From Haliscomenobacter sp. (lineage in GTDB: Bacteria > Bacteroidota > Bacteroidia > Chitinophagales > Saprospiraceae): a DNA stretch of 64,000 bases. Below are positions 35,568 to 43,786 of this stretch, piece by piece; the stretch's first letter is position 1, and every line of letters begins with the position of its first letter. The position numbers and the translations under genes were made by a program. The notes below the pieces were generated by a model. The model was not told the DNA's origin. It searched no databases and saw only the letters and a program-made list of their open reading frames with translations. The stretch covers positions 372,001 through 436,000 of the forward strand of contig JADJHZ010000002.1 in assembly GCA_016707205.1 (NCBI GenBank), read 5' to 3'.

Positions 35568-36245
35568 ATGGATGTTCTTTTCCGGCCCGGCGACTTGGTT
35601 TTGTACAAAAACAACCAACTAATCGCTTTCAATAAGCCTGCAGGCCTGCCAGTCCAGGCAGACCTCACCGAAGACAAGGCCCTCCTCAATCTCGCTGAAA
35701 TATACACCAAATCCAAGCTTTGGCTCATACACCGCCTGGACCGGCCCGTAAGTGGCTTGGTAATTTTTGCCAAAACCAAAACCGCCCAACAAACGCTTAG
35801 CGCCGATTTTCAATCCCGCAAAATTAAAAAGACCTATCTCGCCGTAGTTAAGAACGCCCCTGAGCTGGAATCCGGCACGCTTATTCACTACCTGAAGCAC
35901 GATGCCAAAAACAACCGCTCCATTGTGTTTGCCGAAAACAAACCAGATACCCAGGAGGCCGTACTTCATTATCAAATACTAACCAGCAGCGACAACTACC
36001 ATCTCCTTCAAATCGATCTGGAAACCGGAAGGCACCACCAGATCAGAGCCCAGTTAGCCGCTATCGGATGCCCTATCAAAGGGGATGTGAAATACGGCGC
36101 ACGGAGAAATAACCCTGACCGGTCTATTCACCTCCATGCCTGGAAGCTGTCTTTCTCCCATCCGGTCGATCAAACCCCGGTAGATCTTGTTGCCCCACTT
36201 CCGGATGATCCCCTTTGGAAGGCTTTCCTGGCGGCTATTCAATGA
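35568..36245 (+). CDS. RluA-family RNA pseudouridine synthase
   Basis: A 225-residue protein. It isomerises specific uridines in rRNA or tRNA. The catalytic motif is HRLDRPVSGLVIFAKT (Asp in HRLD), followed by KKTYLAVV and TGRHHQIRAQLAAIGCPIKGDVKYG. There is no N-terminal S4 domain, and the protein is short, like RluA rather than RluD. It overlaps no neighbour, and rsmG begins 25 bases later on the same strand, giving a small RNA-modification group. Target sites cannot be told from sequence. Confidence 0.9.
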   Translation: MDVLFRPGDLVLYKNNQLIAFNKPAGLPVQADLTEDKALLNLAEIYTKSKLWLIHRLDRPVSGLVIFAKTKTAQQTLSADFQSRKIKKTYLAVVKNAPELESGTLIHYLKHDAKNNRSIVFAENKPDTQEAVLHYQILTSSDNYHLLQIDLETGRHHQIRAQLAAIGCPIKGDVKYGARRNNPDRSIHLHAWKLSFSHPVDQTPVDLVAPLPDDPLWKAFLAAIQ

Positions 36246-36270
36246 CTTTCCCGATCCTTCTAATTTTTTC

Positions 36271-36909
36271 ATGCGAATGGAATGCCTTTTAACTTACTTT
36301 CCGAACCTGTCCGCCCTTCAAATTGCCCAGTTTAAAGAGCTCGGTATCCAGTACCTCGATTGGAACCACAAGATCAATCTCATCTCCAGAAAGGACATTC
36401 CCTTCCTATACGAGCACCATATCCTGCATTCTCTGGGCATTGCCCGGTTGATTCAGTTCCGCCCCGGGGCTGAGATCCTCGACTTGGGCACCGGTGGAGG
36501 GCTCCCTGGCATTCCCCTGGCCATCCTGTTTCCCGAAACCCGGTTTACGCTGATCGACGGCACGGGCAAAAAGATCGCCGCAGTAAAAGAAATTTCCCAA
36601 ACCCTGGAGTTGGACAATGTAGACGCCTTTCACATACGGGCTGAAGACCTGAAGAAAAAGTTTGATTTTGTCGTGACCAGGGGAGTCGCCTCCATGGACA
36701 AGCTCATCCTCTGGACGGCCAGGAAGTTCAAAACCCAGCAACAACATGCCTTCCCCAATGGGCTGTTTGCGCTCAAAGGCGGCAACCTGAAAGCCGAAAT
36801 CGACCCCCTGCGTAAAGGGCATTTTATCCAGTTATTCCCGTTGAGCGACTTTTTTAAAGACCCCTATTATCTGGAAAAATTCGTGGTTTACGTTCAGGGG
36901 TATACATAA
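36271..36909 (+). CDS. rsmG: 16S rRNA (guanine527-N7)-methyltransferase RsmG
   Basis: A 212-residue SAM-dependent methyltransferase, also called GidB. The SAM-binding loop is ILDLGTGGGLPGIPLAI near residue 70. LTYFPNLSALQIAQF, WNHKINLISRKD and the VVTRGVASM motif match the family. The ATG at 36271 is chosen; a longer frame from 36187 would overlap the preceding gene. rsmG is often found close to the chromosomal origin in bacteria. Here it lies about 4.7 kb from the candidate oriC, which fits that trend. Confidence 0.93.
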   Translation: MRMECLLTYFPNLSALQIAQFKELGIQYLDWNHKINLISRKDIPFLYEHHILHSLGIARLIQFRPGAEILDLGTGGGLPGIPLAILFPETRFTLIDGTGKKIAAVKEISQTLELDNVDAFHIRAEDLKKKFDFVVTRGVASMDKLILWTARKFKTQQQHAFPNGLFALKGGNLKAEIDPLRKGHFIQLFPLSDFFKDPYYLEKFVVYVQGYT

Positions 36910-37013
36910 CTGGAAGAAGGTTTGAAGTCCCAAACTACTCCAACATCAGGATAAGTTCGTACTTTTGGCCCGGAGCCGGAGAAGCTCCCTACCAGCACAA
37001 AATCCAAACGATC

Positions 37014-37382
37014 ATGTCATTTGAAGTAGAAGGAAAGCTGTACAAGAAGTTTCCCGCCGAAAGCAAAACAGAAAGCTTTCAGGCCCGGGAGTTTGTCATC
37101 GAAATCGAAAGCGGAAATTATCCTCAGTTCATCAAGTTCCAACTCGTGCAGGATAAATGCAGCTTGTTGGACGATTACCAGGAAGGGGAAATCATCCGGG
37201 TATTTTTTGACCTGAGAGGACGCGAATGGCAAGGCAAATTCTTTACCAACCTGAATGCCTGGCGCCTGGATAAGCCCAAGAAAACAGAGACTGAGGCGCC
37301 TGCTCAAGCCGGCAATTCGAGCGCTTTTCCTTCGGCAAGCGACGAACCGCATTTCGATACCGAAACCGACCTCCCCTTTTAG
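37014..37382 (+). CDS. DUF3127 protein with SSB-like acidic tail
   Basis: A 122-residue protein of the DUF3127 family, predicted to be a small OB-fold: MSFEVEGKLYKKFPAESKTESFQAREFVIE, YPQFIKFQLVQDKC, EGEIIRVFFDLRGREWQGKFFTNLNAWRL. A disordered linker follows, and the protein ends in FDTETDLPF, much like the D-[D/I]-[I/L]-P-F tail by which single-stranded DNA-binding protein recruits partners. A role in DNA metabolism is an inference from fold and tail. Its stop codon overlaps the convergent bcp gene by 4 bases. Confidence 0.83.
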   Translation: MSFEVEGKLYKKFPAESKTESFQAREFVIEIESGNYPQFIKFQLVQDKCSLLDDYQEGEIIRVFFDLRGREWQGKFFTNLNAWRLDKPKKTETEAPAQAGNSSAFPSASDEPHFDTETDLPF

Positions 37383-37843
37383 GCCCCAAGCGCCTTCAGG
37401 ATCTGTTCGGTGTGGTTCTTCGTGTCTACTTTGGTGAAGATTTTCTCAATTTTTCCGGTTTCGTCGATGACGAAGGTAGTCCGGATTACCCCTTCATAGC
37501 TTTTTCCATACATTTGCTTGGTTCCCCAGGCGCCATAGCTTTTTAACAGGACCTGGTTGGTATCTGGAACCAAAGGAAAAGGCAGGGCATATTTTTCCTT
37601 GAATTTGCTGTGTTTAGCCGCCGAATCCGGGCTCACTCCCAATATGGCGAATCCTTTTTCCTGAAGCGCGCTGTAGTTATCCCGAAGATTGCAGCTTTCT
37701 GCAGTACACCCGGGCGTGTCGTCTTTGGGATAAAAAAACAAAATGAGCTTTTTACCATGAAAACTGCTCAGCGTAAGGGTTTCTCCTGCCTCGCTGACAA
37801 CGGTGAAATCTGGGGCCAAATCGCCTTCTTTTATATGCGGCAT
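37379..37843 (-). CDS. bcp: Thioredoxin-dependent thiol peroxidase (BCP/PrxQ)
   Basis: A 154-residue peroxiredoxin of the BCP class that reduces hydrogen and organic peroxides. KLILFFYPKDDTPGCTAESCNLRD carries the peroxidatic Cys (PGCT) and a second Cys five residues later, the usual atypical two-Cys spacing. YGVWG-like YGAWGTKQMYGKSYEGVIRTTFVID follows. It starts with GDLAPDFTV. The frame is complete and of normal length. Confidence 0.94.
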   Translation of the reverse strand: MPHIKEGDLAPDFTVVSEAGETLTLSSFHGKKLILFFYPKDDTPGCTAESCNLRDNYSALQEKGFAILGVSPDSAAKHSKFKEKYALPFPLVPDTNQVLLKSYGAWGTKQMYGKSYEGVIRTTFVIDETGKIEKIFTKVDTKNHTEQILKALGA

Positions 37844-37910
37844 AAGAAATGGTTTTGAGAACGAAACAACCAGCCCACAGGGAGGTTCATTTATTCTGGC
37901 TGCTTTCTCC

Positions 37911-39623
37911 TCACCGGATGAAATTCCTTTTGAAAACCGACTTGTTCCCCATCACATCGCTTACCTCCAACACCAACGTATGGGATCCGGAAGCTAAATC
38001 CCCTGAAAAGGTATGCGCAATCCGCCTGTTTTTCTCATCATAGGACATGAGTATCCATTCGCCATCGATGGCAGCGCGGTATTTAAGATTGGGAAGGTTG
38101 CCGGACGCTGAAATATTATCCCGTATCCGAAAACTCATAGAAGCATAGCGCCGCATATCCGTAGCGAACCGGTCAATCTCAATCCGGGGAGGCACGGTAT
38201 CCAGCATCACCACAAACGCCCCTAGTGTGTTCACGGTAGTCAGCAACATTCCATCATCTTGCCATTGACCTCCGAAATTGACGGTCCCGCCTTTGGACCG
38301 GTGAGCGATAAACGCTTTACCTCTAAGTTGAACGGGGATCGGGTCCGGTCTGATCCCAAGCGCATATTCCCGGTGAACGGGAAAGGATTCATTGTGGAGG
38401 GTATGCGTCAATGAATAAATCCCTGGCAGAGGATCTTTGCGCATGGAATACTGCATGTACAAGTCTTCGTAGAAAATATGGGCCGGAAAGTTAACATACA
38501 TGCCATGGTTATCGATCACGTGGGGCTGGTCGAACGGCAGAAAAAACTGGTAGGGCGTCCACGGCGCCTGAATCGCAGGAGACGGCGCCTCCTGGCGTAC
38601 GTCAATCTCCAGGTTGCTTTCATTTCCAGCTGCGTCTTTTACTCCGACCAGAAGGTTGTTGGTTTTTCCCGGAAGGAGCGGAATCAATCCGCTCCTGGAA
38701 GGCAGATAAATGGAAAGCTGGTTTCCAGGCAGTGCAAAACAACGATGAAAATAACTGCCCCGGTTGCGCTGTTCCTGATAGTCCAGGTGGGCATTGATGT
38801 ACCTGGTTTCCTCAAAACCAAAGGATTCCATTTTGAATCCATACCAAAGTTCGCCGTCGTTAAAAAGGTTCAACTGGTAAATGCCGTTCCAATTCGACAC
38901 CCCATCCATGTGGTCATAGGCTTTTACCGCAATACCTAACCGGTTGCCCGAAGCTATAAAGGGATCAGCCGCCAGGCGGTACCTGCCATTTTTTAAGATC
39001 AGAGGCAGAATGGTGGATTTTAGCGGGCGCCCTTGCTGATCAAACTCGTATATCTTAATTTCATGAAGACGCGGAGGGATCTGGTCCGGAACGTTCAAGC
39101 CGAATAAAAGCGGATTTACCGGCCGGTCGGTGGCTGTTTTTCGAATCTCAAAATGAAGATGAGGGCCAAAAGAGTGGCCGGTACTGCCCATTTTGCCCAC
39201 AAACTGCCCCCTGCGGACTGGAAATTGGTCTTTTCGGGGAAAGAGTTCAATCTCGAAGGTTTCCTGTTGAAATTGCATTTCCCGGACATAAGCCTCTATT
39301 TCGGAGGAAAACTCCAGCAGGTGGGCATATACCGATGTATACCCATTCGGGTGGTCGATATAAAGGTGGTTGCCATACCCATCCGGGGCCACCCTGATCC
39401 GGGCTACAAACCCATCGCCGGCAGCCTGGATCGGCGCCCCAATACCCCCTTTGATGTCGATTCCCGAATGAAAGTGGTTGGGACGCAATTCCCCGAAAGT
39501 CCCCGACAAGCGCAAGGGCTGGTTAACCGGCGCCTGAAAAAAATCCAACGGATACGCGGGGTCAGCACTTGGAATAAACCCGTACAAAAAAAGAAAAAAC
39601 AACAACCCGATTATCCACCGCAT
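37911..39623 (-). CDS. Secreted M23-family (LytM) peptidase or amidase activator
   Basis: A 570-residue protein. The signal peptide is RWIIGLLFFLFLYGFIPSA, with the ATG at 39623 preferred over one at 39653. The LytM domain is near residues 35-165: HFHSGIDIKGGIGAPIQAAGDGFVARI carries the first zinc ligands (HSGID) and GPHLHFEIR the last ones. These enzymes cut cell-wall cross-links. The rest is a long beta-rich region with several immunoglobulin-like repeats and no known motif. Zinc ligands look complete, so it is probably active rather than an EnvC-like regulator. Confidence 0.88.
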   Translation of the reverse strand: MRWIIGLLFFLFLYGFIPSADPAYPLDFFQAPVNQPLRLSGTFGELRPNHFHSGIDIKGGIGAPIQAAGDGFVARIRVAPDGYGNHLYIDHPNGYTSVYAHLLEFSSEIEAYVREMQFQQETFEIELFPRKDQFPVRRGQFVGKMGSTGHSFGPHLHFEIRKTATDRPVNPLLFGLNVPDQIPPRLHEIKIYEFDQQGRPLKSTILPLILKNGRYRLAADPFIASGNRLGIAVKAYDHMDGVSNWNGIYQLNLFNDGELWYGFKMESFGFEETRYINAHLDYQEQRNRGSYFHRCFALPGNQLSIYLPSRSGLIPLLPGKTNNLLVGVKDAAGNESNLEIDVRQEAPSPAIQAPWTPYQFFLPFDQPHVIDNHGMYVNFPAHIFYEDLYMQYSMRKDPLPGIYSLTHTLHNESFPVHREYALGIRPDPIPVQLRGKAFIAHRSKGGTVNFGGQWQDDGMLLTTVNTLGAFVVMLDTVPPRIEIDRFATDMRRYASMSFRIRDNISASGNLPNLKYRAAIDGEWILMSYDEKNRRIAHTFSGDLASGSHTLVLEVSDVMGNKSVFKRNFIR

Positions 39624-39695
39624 GAACGATCCTGTTTTTTTGTTACTCCACATAGATATCTATACTCCGCTTTCGTATGTACGCTAACCGCTCTC

Positions 39696-40394
39696 CTATC
39701 CGTTTAAAAGGCGATCCCAACTCCCGGAGATCGTTTCTTTTTCTTGGTTTTTCTCAAGGATCTGGAGAAACGTATTTCTTGGGATCGCCCTGGCCCCCAG
39801 GCTCGCTAAATGCGCCGTTTCCTGCTGGCAGTCGATCAAGTCAAATCCTTTGGTTTCCAGCACGCGAACCAGGGTGATAAAACCAACTTTGGACGCGTTA
39901 CTCACTTTAGAAAACATGGATTCGCCAAAGAAAACGCTTCCAAGGGAAACTCCATATAAGCCGCCGGCTAAAAAGCCATCCTGCCAGACCTCCACAGAAT
40001 GGGCATACCCTTGCTTATGCAACTCGTAATAGGACTGGACCATTTCTTCCGTAATCCACGTTCCTCCGCCTGCTTCATCCAACCGGGTTTCCTGACAGGC
40101 CTGGATCACCGACAGGAAGGCCCGGTCAAAAGTAACGCTGAACTTGCGCTGATTAAAATACGGGCGCATGCTCTTCGCCACGTTTAACTCGCTTGGAAAA
40201 AGTACAAAACGCGGATCCGGCGACCACCACAAATAGGGGTCGCCTTCCCCAAACCAGGGAAAAATCCCTTGCTCGTACGCATGCAAAACCCTCGCCGGAT
40301 TCAGATCCCCCCCAACAGCCAGCAACCCATCCTTTCTGGCCATGGAGGCCGGCGGGAAATCAACACTATTTTCCGGCAACCAAAACAAAGGCAT
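39696..40394 (-). CDS. aat: Leucyl/phenylalanyl-tRNA-protein transferase
   Basis: A 232-residue enzyme of the N-end rule pathway. It adds Leu or Phe from tRNA to proteins with N-terminal Arg or Lys, marking them for ClpAP/ClpS degradation. Matching segments: LLAVGGDLNPARVLHAYEQGIFPWFGEGDPYLWWSPDPRFVLFP, TWITEEMVQSYYELHKQGYAHSVEVW, GGLYGVSLGSVFFGESMFS and FDLIDCQQETAHLASLGA. Length is typical. A DnaA-box-like sequence lies in the gap to ctaA. Confidence 0.95.
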   Translation of the reverse strand: MPLFWLPENSVDFPPASMARKDGLLAVGGDLNPARVLHAYEQGIFPWFGEGDPYLWWSPDPRFVLFPSELNVAKSMRPYFNQRKFSVTFDRAFLSVIQACQETRLDEAGGGTWITEEMVQSYYELHKQGYAHSVEVWQDGFLAGGLYGVSLGSVFFGESMFSKVSNASKVGFITLVRVLETKGFDLIDCQQETAHLASLGARAIPRNTFLQILEKNQEKETISGSWDRLLNG

Positions 40395-40464
40395 CTAAAC
40401 GTTTTAAACAAAATCCGCCAAGCATAAAAAAATATGCCCAAAAAATAAAAAGTTTTCAACAGGT

Positions 40465-40473
40465 TTTTCCACA
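40465..40473 (+). other. DnaA-box-like site between aat and ctaA
   Basis: TTTTCCACA fits the relaxed DnaA box TTWTNCACA. It stands outside the main cluster by about 1.1 kb. Single relaxed boxes occur by chance, so it is only suggestive. Confidence 0.4.
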
Positions 40474-40478
40474 TTCTT

Positions 40479-41576
40479 TTATTTTGGGCGCCCGGACACC
40501 TGATAATTCAGGAATAATACGGCAGACAACAACAAAATTGCCCCTGCCTGGTGCAAGACGCCCAGTCCTACCGGAACGGTCCCCAAACAGCGAATCACCG
40601 TCCAAATTCCAAGAAGAACCTGAAGAGAAATACTACCCAAAACCAGATATACCGACGGCGCCAGCGAAGTGTGTCCTGGCTGCTTAAAAGTTAGAAAAGA
40701 AAAACACAAAACCATGATTGTCAGAATATAAGCCGTTCCCCGATGTAAAAATTGAACCAACGCTGGCATGAACACATGTTGGTCGTATTCTACGAAATTT
40801 TCTCCGTTCCAGTTGCGCAAATCCAACAAAACAGAGGGAATCCACTCCCCATTCATTTCAGGCCAGGTTGGGAAATTAATACCCGCTTTCATCCCCGACA
40901 TAATACCTCCAAGTACGATTTGAAAGGCAAGCACTACCCCAATCCCTATAGCCCAACGTTTTAACACCGAACTGTGGAAAACCTGTGGATAAGGAAGCGC
41001 TGTTTTCAACATCGTCCAGAACAGATAGCTATACAACGTCAAAGCGATGGATAAATGCAACGTCAATTTATACGCGTTTACCCAAGGACGGTCGACCAAC
41101 CCACTGGCAACCATAATCCACCCAAACGAAGCAGCAAGCCCAGCCAGCAGGATCACTACCCCAAGTCTTCGCATCAGATAAGGGCTAATCCACTTTTTCC
41201 TCCAGAAGAACAAAAAGGGAATGACAAAAACAAAGCCCATCATCCGGGCCCATACCCGGTGAAAATACTCCCAAAAAAAGATGAACTTGAACTGTCCCAT
41301 GCTCATGCCCTCGTTCAGCTTTTGGTACTGCGGAGTAGACTTGTACAGATCAAACGCAGCGTCCCACTCCACGGCATTTAGCGGAGGCAGGGTTCCTGTA
41401 ATGATCTCCCATTTGGTGATGGACAAGCCCGAACCCGTAAGCCGGGTTATTCCCCCTATGACAATTTGCACGAACACCAGAAAAACCCCAATCGCAAGCC
41501 ATGCGCTCACGATCCGGGAAGCCCGCCCGTAACCAGGGGCGGGAACCTCTGTGTTTGAAGACCTATCGGATTGCAT
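40479..41576 (-). CDS. ctaA: Heme A synthase (COX15/CtaA)
   Basis: A 365-residue inner-membrane enzyme with about eight helices that oxidises heme O to heme A for cytochrome oxidase. Histidine heme ligands are visible in EYFHRVWARMMGF, KLTLHLSIALTLYSYLFW, FLHRGTAYILTIMVL and LGVLHQAGAIL. A conserved ITRLTGSGLSITKWEIITGTLPP is near the N-terminus. The longer proteobacterial/eukaryotic (COX15-like) form fits best. It is transcribed away from the candidate origin and carries a perfect DnaA box inside (40984-40992). Confidence 0.93.
   Translation of the reverse strand: MQSDRSSNTEVPAPGYGRASRIVSAWLAIGVFLVFVQIVIGGITRLTGSGLSITKWEIITGTLPPLNAVEWDAAFDLYKSTPQYQKLNEGMSMGQFKFIFFWEYFHRVWARMMGFVFVIPFLFFWRKKWISPYLMRRLGVVILLAGLAASFGWIMVASGLVDRPWVNAYKLTLHLSIALTLYSYLFWTMLKTALPYPQVFHSSVLKRWAIGIGVVLAFQIVLGGIMSGMKAGINFPTWPEMNGEWIPSVLLDLRNWNGENFVEYDQHVFMPALVQFLHRGTAYILTIMVLCFSFLTFKQPGHTSLAPSVYLVLGSISLQVLLGIWTVIRCLGTVPVGLGVLHQAGAILLLSAVLFLNYQVSGRPK
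40973..40992 (-). other. Pair of DnaA boxes inside ctaA
   Basis: TGTGGAAAA (40973-40981) and TGTGGATAA (40984-40992) are two boxes in the same direction separated by two bases. The second is a perfect DnaA box (complement of TTATCCACA). They encode part of a periplasmic/helix region of CtaA. Close spacing favours cooperative DnaA binding as an outlying element of the origin. Confidence 0.5.
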
Positions 41577-42174
41577 ACGTTATTTGTTTAGGAAAACAAA
41601 ACTAATCGATTTTGTTCTCCGAGTTTTCCACAAGTCTTATTAATGATGTTATTGAAATCATTTTTTTAAAAAAAAATCACCCCCACCATCATCAGTGCTG
41701 TTAACATGTGGAAAGCACAATAATGTTAACTCAATGTAAACAGATCTTAACGAATCGACCCTTCTTTTTGCACAGAAAATGAACATCCGTTGCCCGCTGA
41801 AACGAGGGTTTGGGTTACTTATTCACATGCTGTGGATTTCGGTCCGGATAATAACTGACAACTCCCTGACGAGGTTAGTTATCTGTGGATTTACATGGTT
41901 TTTCCCCACACCTAAGCCCTATTTTTCCTCTGACCTCCCCCTGCGATTGTGTAGAAAAAGACCGGTGCAAGATGATTGTGTATAACTTGCCGTCTATCCA
42001 CAGCAGTCCCCATTTTTCGGTGTGGAAAAGGAATCTAATTAATTCCCTGATTACATTAAGTTTACATTTCGAACGAAAATCGGAGTGTGGAAAAACCAGG
42101 CAGCAGACTCCGCCAAATCTCAAAAAAAATTGTTTTAAGTTCTTACGCCCTTTTTACCCGTAAACTCATTTGCC
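41577..42174. other. oriC: Candidate chromosomal replication origin (oriC)
   Basis: 598 bases without a credible gene, AT-rich at the left (41641-41679, including T7A9). Sites matching TTWTNCACA exactly are at 41624-41632 (+), 41819-41827 (+), 41977-41985 (-), 42021-42029 (-) and 42086-42094 (-). CTATCCACA at 41994-42002 differs by one base. Weaker copies (TGTGGATTT) are at 41831 and 41884. Flanking genes change strand here: 25.6-41.6 kb is mostly minus and 42.2-59 kb mostly plus, as expected for genes read away from a bidirectional origin. The oriC call is inference from these signals; no dnaA gene lies in the window. Confidence 0.72.
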
Positions 42175-42834
42175 ATGTGTGGACGTTATTCTTTTTCCTT
42201 TTCAAAAGAACGCATCCAGGAGGAGTTGGATGGTGTGGAGATCCCGGAACCTCTGGAATTGAACTTTAACGTCGCCCCTACCCAGAAAGGATATGTCGTC
42301 GCCAATGAATCTCCGGGTAAACTTCAGGCGTTTACCTGGGGATTGGTCCCCTATTGGTCCAAAGAGGGCCGCCCGGACGGCCGCCTGATCAATGCCCGTA
42401 TGGAAACGATTGAAACCAAACCTTCTTTCCGCGTTCCCTTCCGCAAGCGGCGCTGTCTGGTGCTGGCGGATAGTTTTTATGAGTGGGAAAAAAAAGGCAA
42501 AGAACGCCTGCCTTTCCGGATTCTTCTAAAAAATGGGAGCTTGCTGGTGATGGCCGGTATTTGGGACGTTTGGAAACATGGAGAACAATCGCTTTACACC
42601 TTTTCCATCATCACTACCCACCCCAACCAAGAGGTAAGCGTCCTGCACGACCGGATGCCAGCGCTGTTGCTGGACAAAGAAGCCCGGAACAGTTGGCTGG
42701 AGGACGACGAGCCCGAACAGCTGCTTCGCCTCCTGGAGTCTCCCCCCAACGATATCCTGAAGGTATATCAGGTCAGGTCACTGGTCAACCGGGTAACCCA
42801 AAATGGCCCCGAGCTTCACGAGGCTGCGGGCTAA
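42175..42834 (+). CDS. SRAP-domain protein (HMCES/YedK family)
   Basis: A 219-residue protein that in relatives forms a covalent link to abasic sites in single-stranded DNA, protecting replication forks. The family requires a cysteine right after the start Met: MCGRYSF is seen here. NARMETIETKPSFRVPF and RCLVLADSFYEWEKK (Asn and Glu of the active site) follow, with HDRMPALL carrying the catalytic His. Its position next to the candidate oriC may be coincidental. The ATG at 42175 is forced by the essential Cys2. Confidence 0.94.
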   Translation: MCGRYSFSFSKERIQEELDGVEIPEPLELNFNVAPTQKGYVVANESPGKLQAFTWGLVPYWSKEGRPDGRLINARMETIETKPSFRVPFRKRRCLVLADSFYEWEKKGKERLPFRILLKNGSLLVMAGIWDVWKHGEQSLYTFSIITTHPNQEVSVLHDRMPALLLDKEARNSWLEDDEPEQLLRLLESPPNDILKVYQVRSLVNRVTQNGPELHEAAG

Positions 42835-42940
42835 GGTTTTGCCTGGTTATTCTAACAAAAAGCGATTTGGCAGATTTAGGGATGGATTTACCCCTTATCG
42901 GTTTTTTGCCTATTTTCGGGGCTGAAAATAGGGTGGTTAT

Positions 42941-43393
42941 ATGCGCGCAGTAATTCAACGTGTCAGCGAAGCCTCGGTGACTATTGACGGCCGGGTAAAA
43001 TCCCGTATCGGAAGCGGCCTAATGATTCTTCTGGGCATCGAAGATGCCGACACTGCAGAAGATATAGACTGGCTCGTAAAAAAGATCGCCAATTTGCGGA
43101 TTTTCAATGACGAAGCCGGGATAATGAACCGTTCCATTATGGAAGCAGGCGGGGAGTTTTTAGTGGTAAGCCAGTTTACCTTGCATGCAAGTACCCGAAA
43201 AGGAAATCGGCCATCCTATATTCGGGCAGCAAAGCCCGATGTTTCCATTCCCATGTATGAAGCTTTTGTCCGGCTGCTTCAGGCAATTTCTCAAATAGAG
43301 GTCAAAACCGGAGAATTCGGTGCGGATATGAACGTGGCTCTGATCAACGACGGACCAGTAACCATTCTTATCGATTCAAAAACCAGGGAATAA
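42941..43393 (+). CDS. dtd: D-aminoacyl-tRNA deacylase
   Basis: A 150-residue enzyme that releases D-amino acids wrongly attached to tRNA. Signature segments: MRAVIQRVSEASVTIDG, GLMILLGIEDADT, the catalytic SQFTLHASTRKGNRPSYIRAA and the cis GP dipeptide in NDGPVTILIDSK. It overlaps the next gene: the final base of its TAA stop is the first base of that gene's ATG. Confidence 0.96.
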   Translation: MRAVIQRVSEASVTIDGRVKSRIGSGLMILLGIEDADTAEDIDWLVKKIANLRIFNDEAGIMNRSIMEAGGEFLVVSQFTLHASTRKGNRPSYIRAAKPDVSIPMYEAFVRLLQAISQIEVKTGEFGADMNVALINDGPVTILIDSKTRE

Positions 43394-43743
43394 TGGAAAT
43401 ACGGCAGGCTCAGCAACTGGTAGATACGTGGATCAGCACGATCGGCGTTCGGTATTTCAATGAACTGACGAATATGGCGCTTTTGGTTGAAGAGGTAGGG
43501 GAGGTAGCCCGATTGATTGCCCGGATCTATGGCGAACAATCGTTTAAAGCTTCAGACCAGGCCGGGAATGCCCAGGAAGCGCTTTCCGATGAAATGGCCG
43601 ATGTTTTGTTTGTTCTGATTTGCCTGGCCAACCAAACGGGGGTTGATCTGACCGCCGCACTCGAAAAAAACCTGGAAAAGAAAACCCGCCGGGATTCCTT
43701 AAGGCATCTACAAAACCCAAAGCTCAATCCGGGCGAAGGCTGA
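43393..43743 (+). CDS. MazG-like nucleotide pyrophosphohydrolase
   Basis: A 116-residue all-alpha NTP-PPase. The metal-binding EEVGEVARLIARIYGEQS (ExxE) and DEMADVLFVLICLANQTGVDL (ExxD-like) motifs are present. Such small proteins hydrolyse non-canonical NTPs to NMP, cleaning the nucleotide pool. It overlaps dtd by one base (TAATG), so the two are translationally coupled. The substrate is not predictable. Its length is typical for the single-domain type. Confidence 0.9.
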   Translation: MEIRQAQQLVDTWISTIGVRYFNELTNMALLVEEVGEVARLIARIYGEQSFKASDQAGNAQEALSDEMADVLFVLICLANQTGVDLTAALEKNLEKKTRRDSLRHLQNPKLNPGEG

Positions 43744-43786
43744 ATTCGCCGGGATTCAGGGCCTTGGGTTATCCTTATCCTTTCCT

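Noticed and set aside
41779..42163. Two short plus-strand frames within the candidate origin
   Set aside because: They run through the DnaA-box cluster, lack protein-like composition and have no motif.
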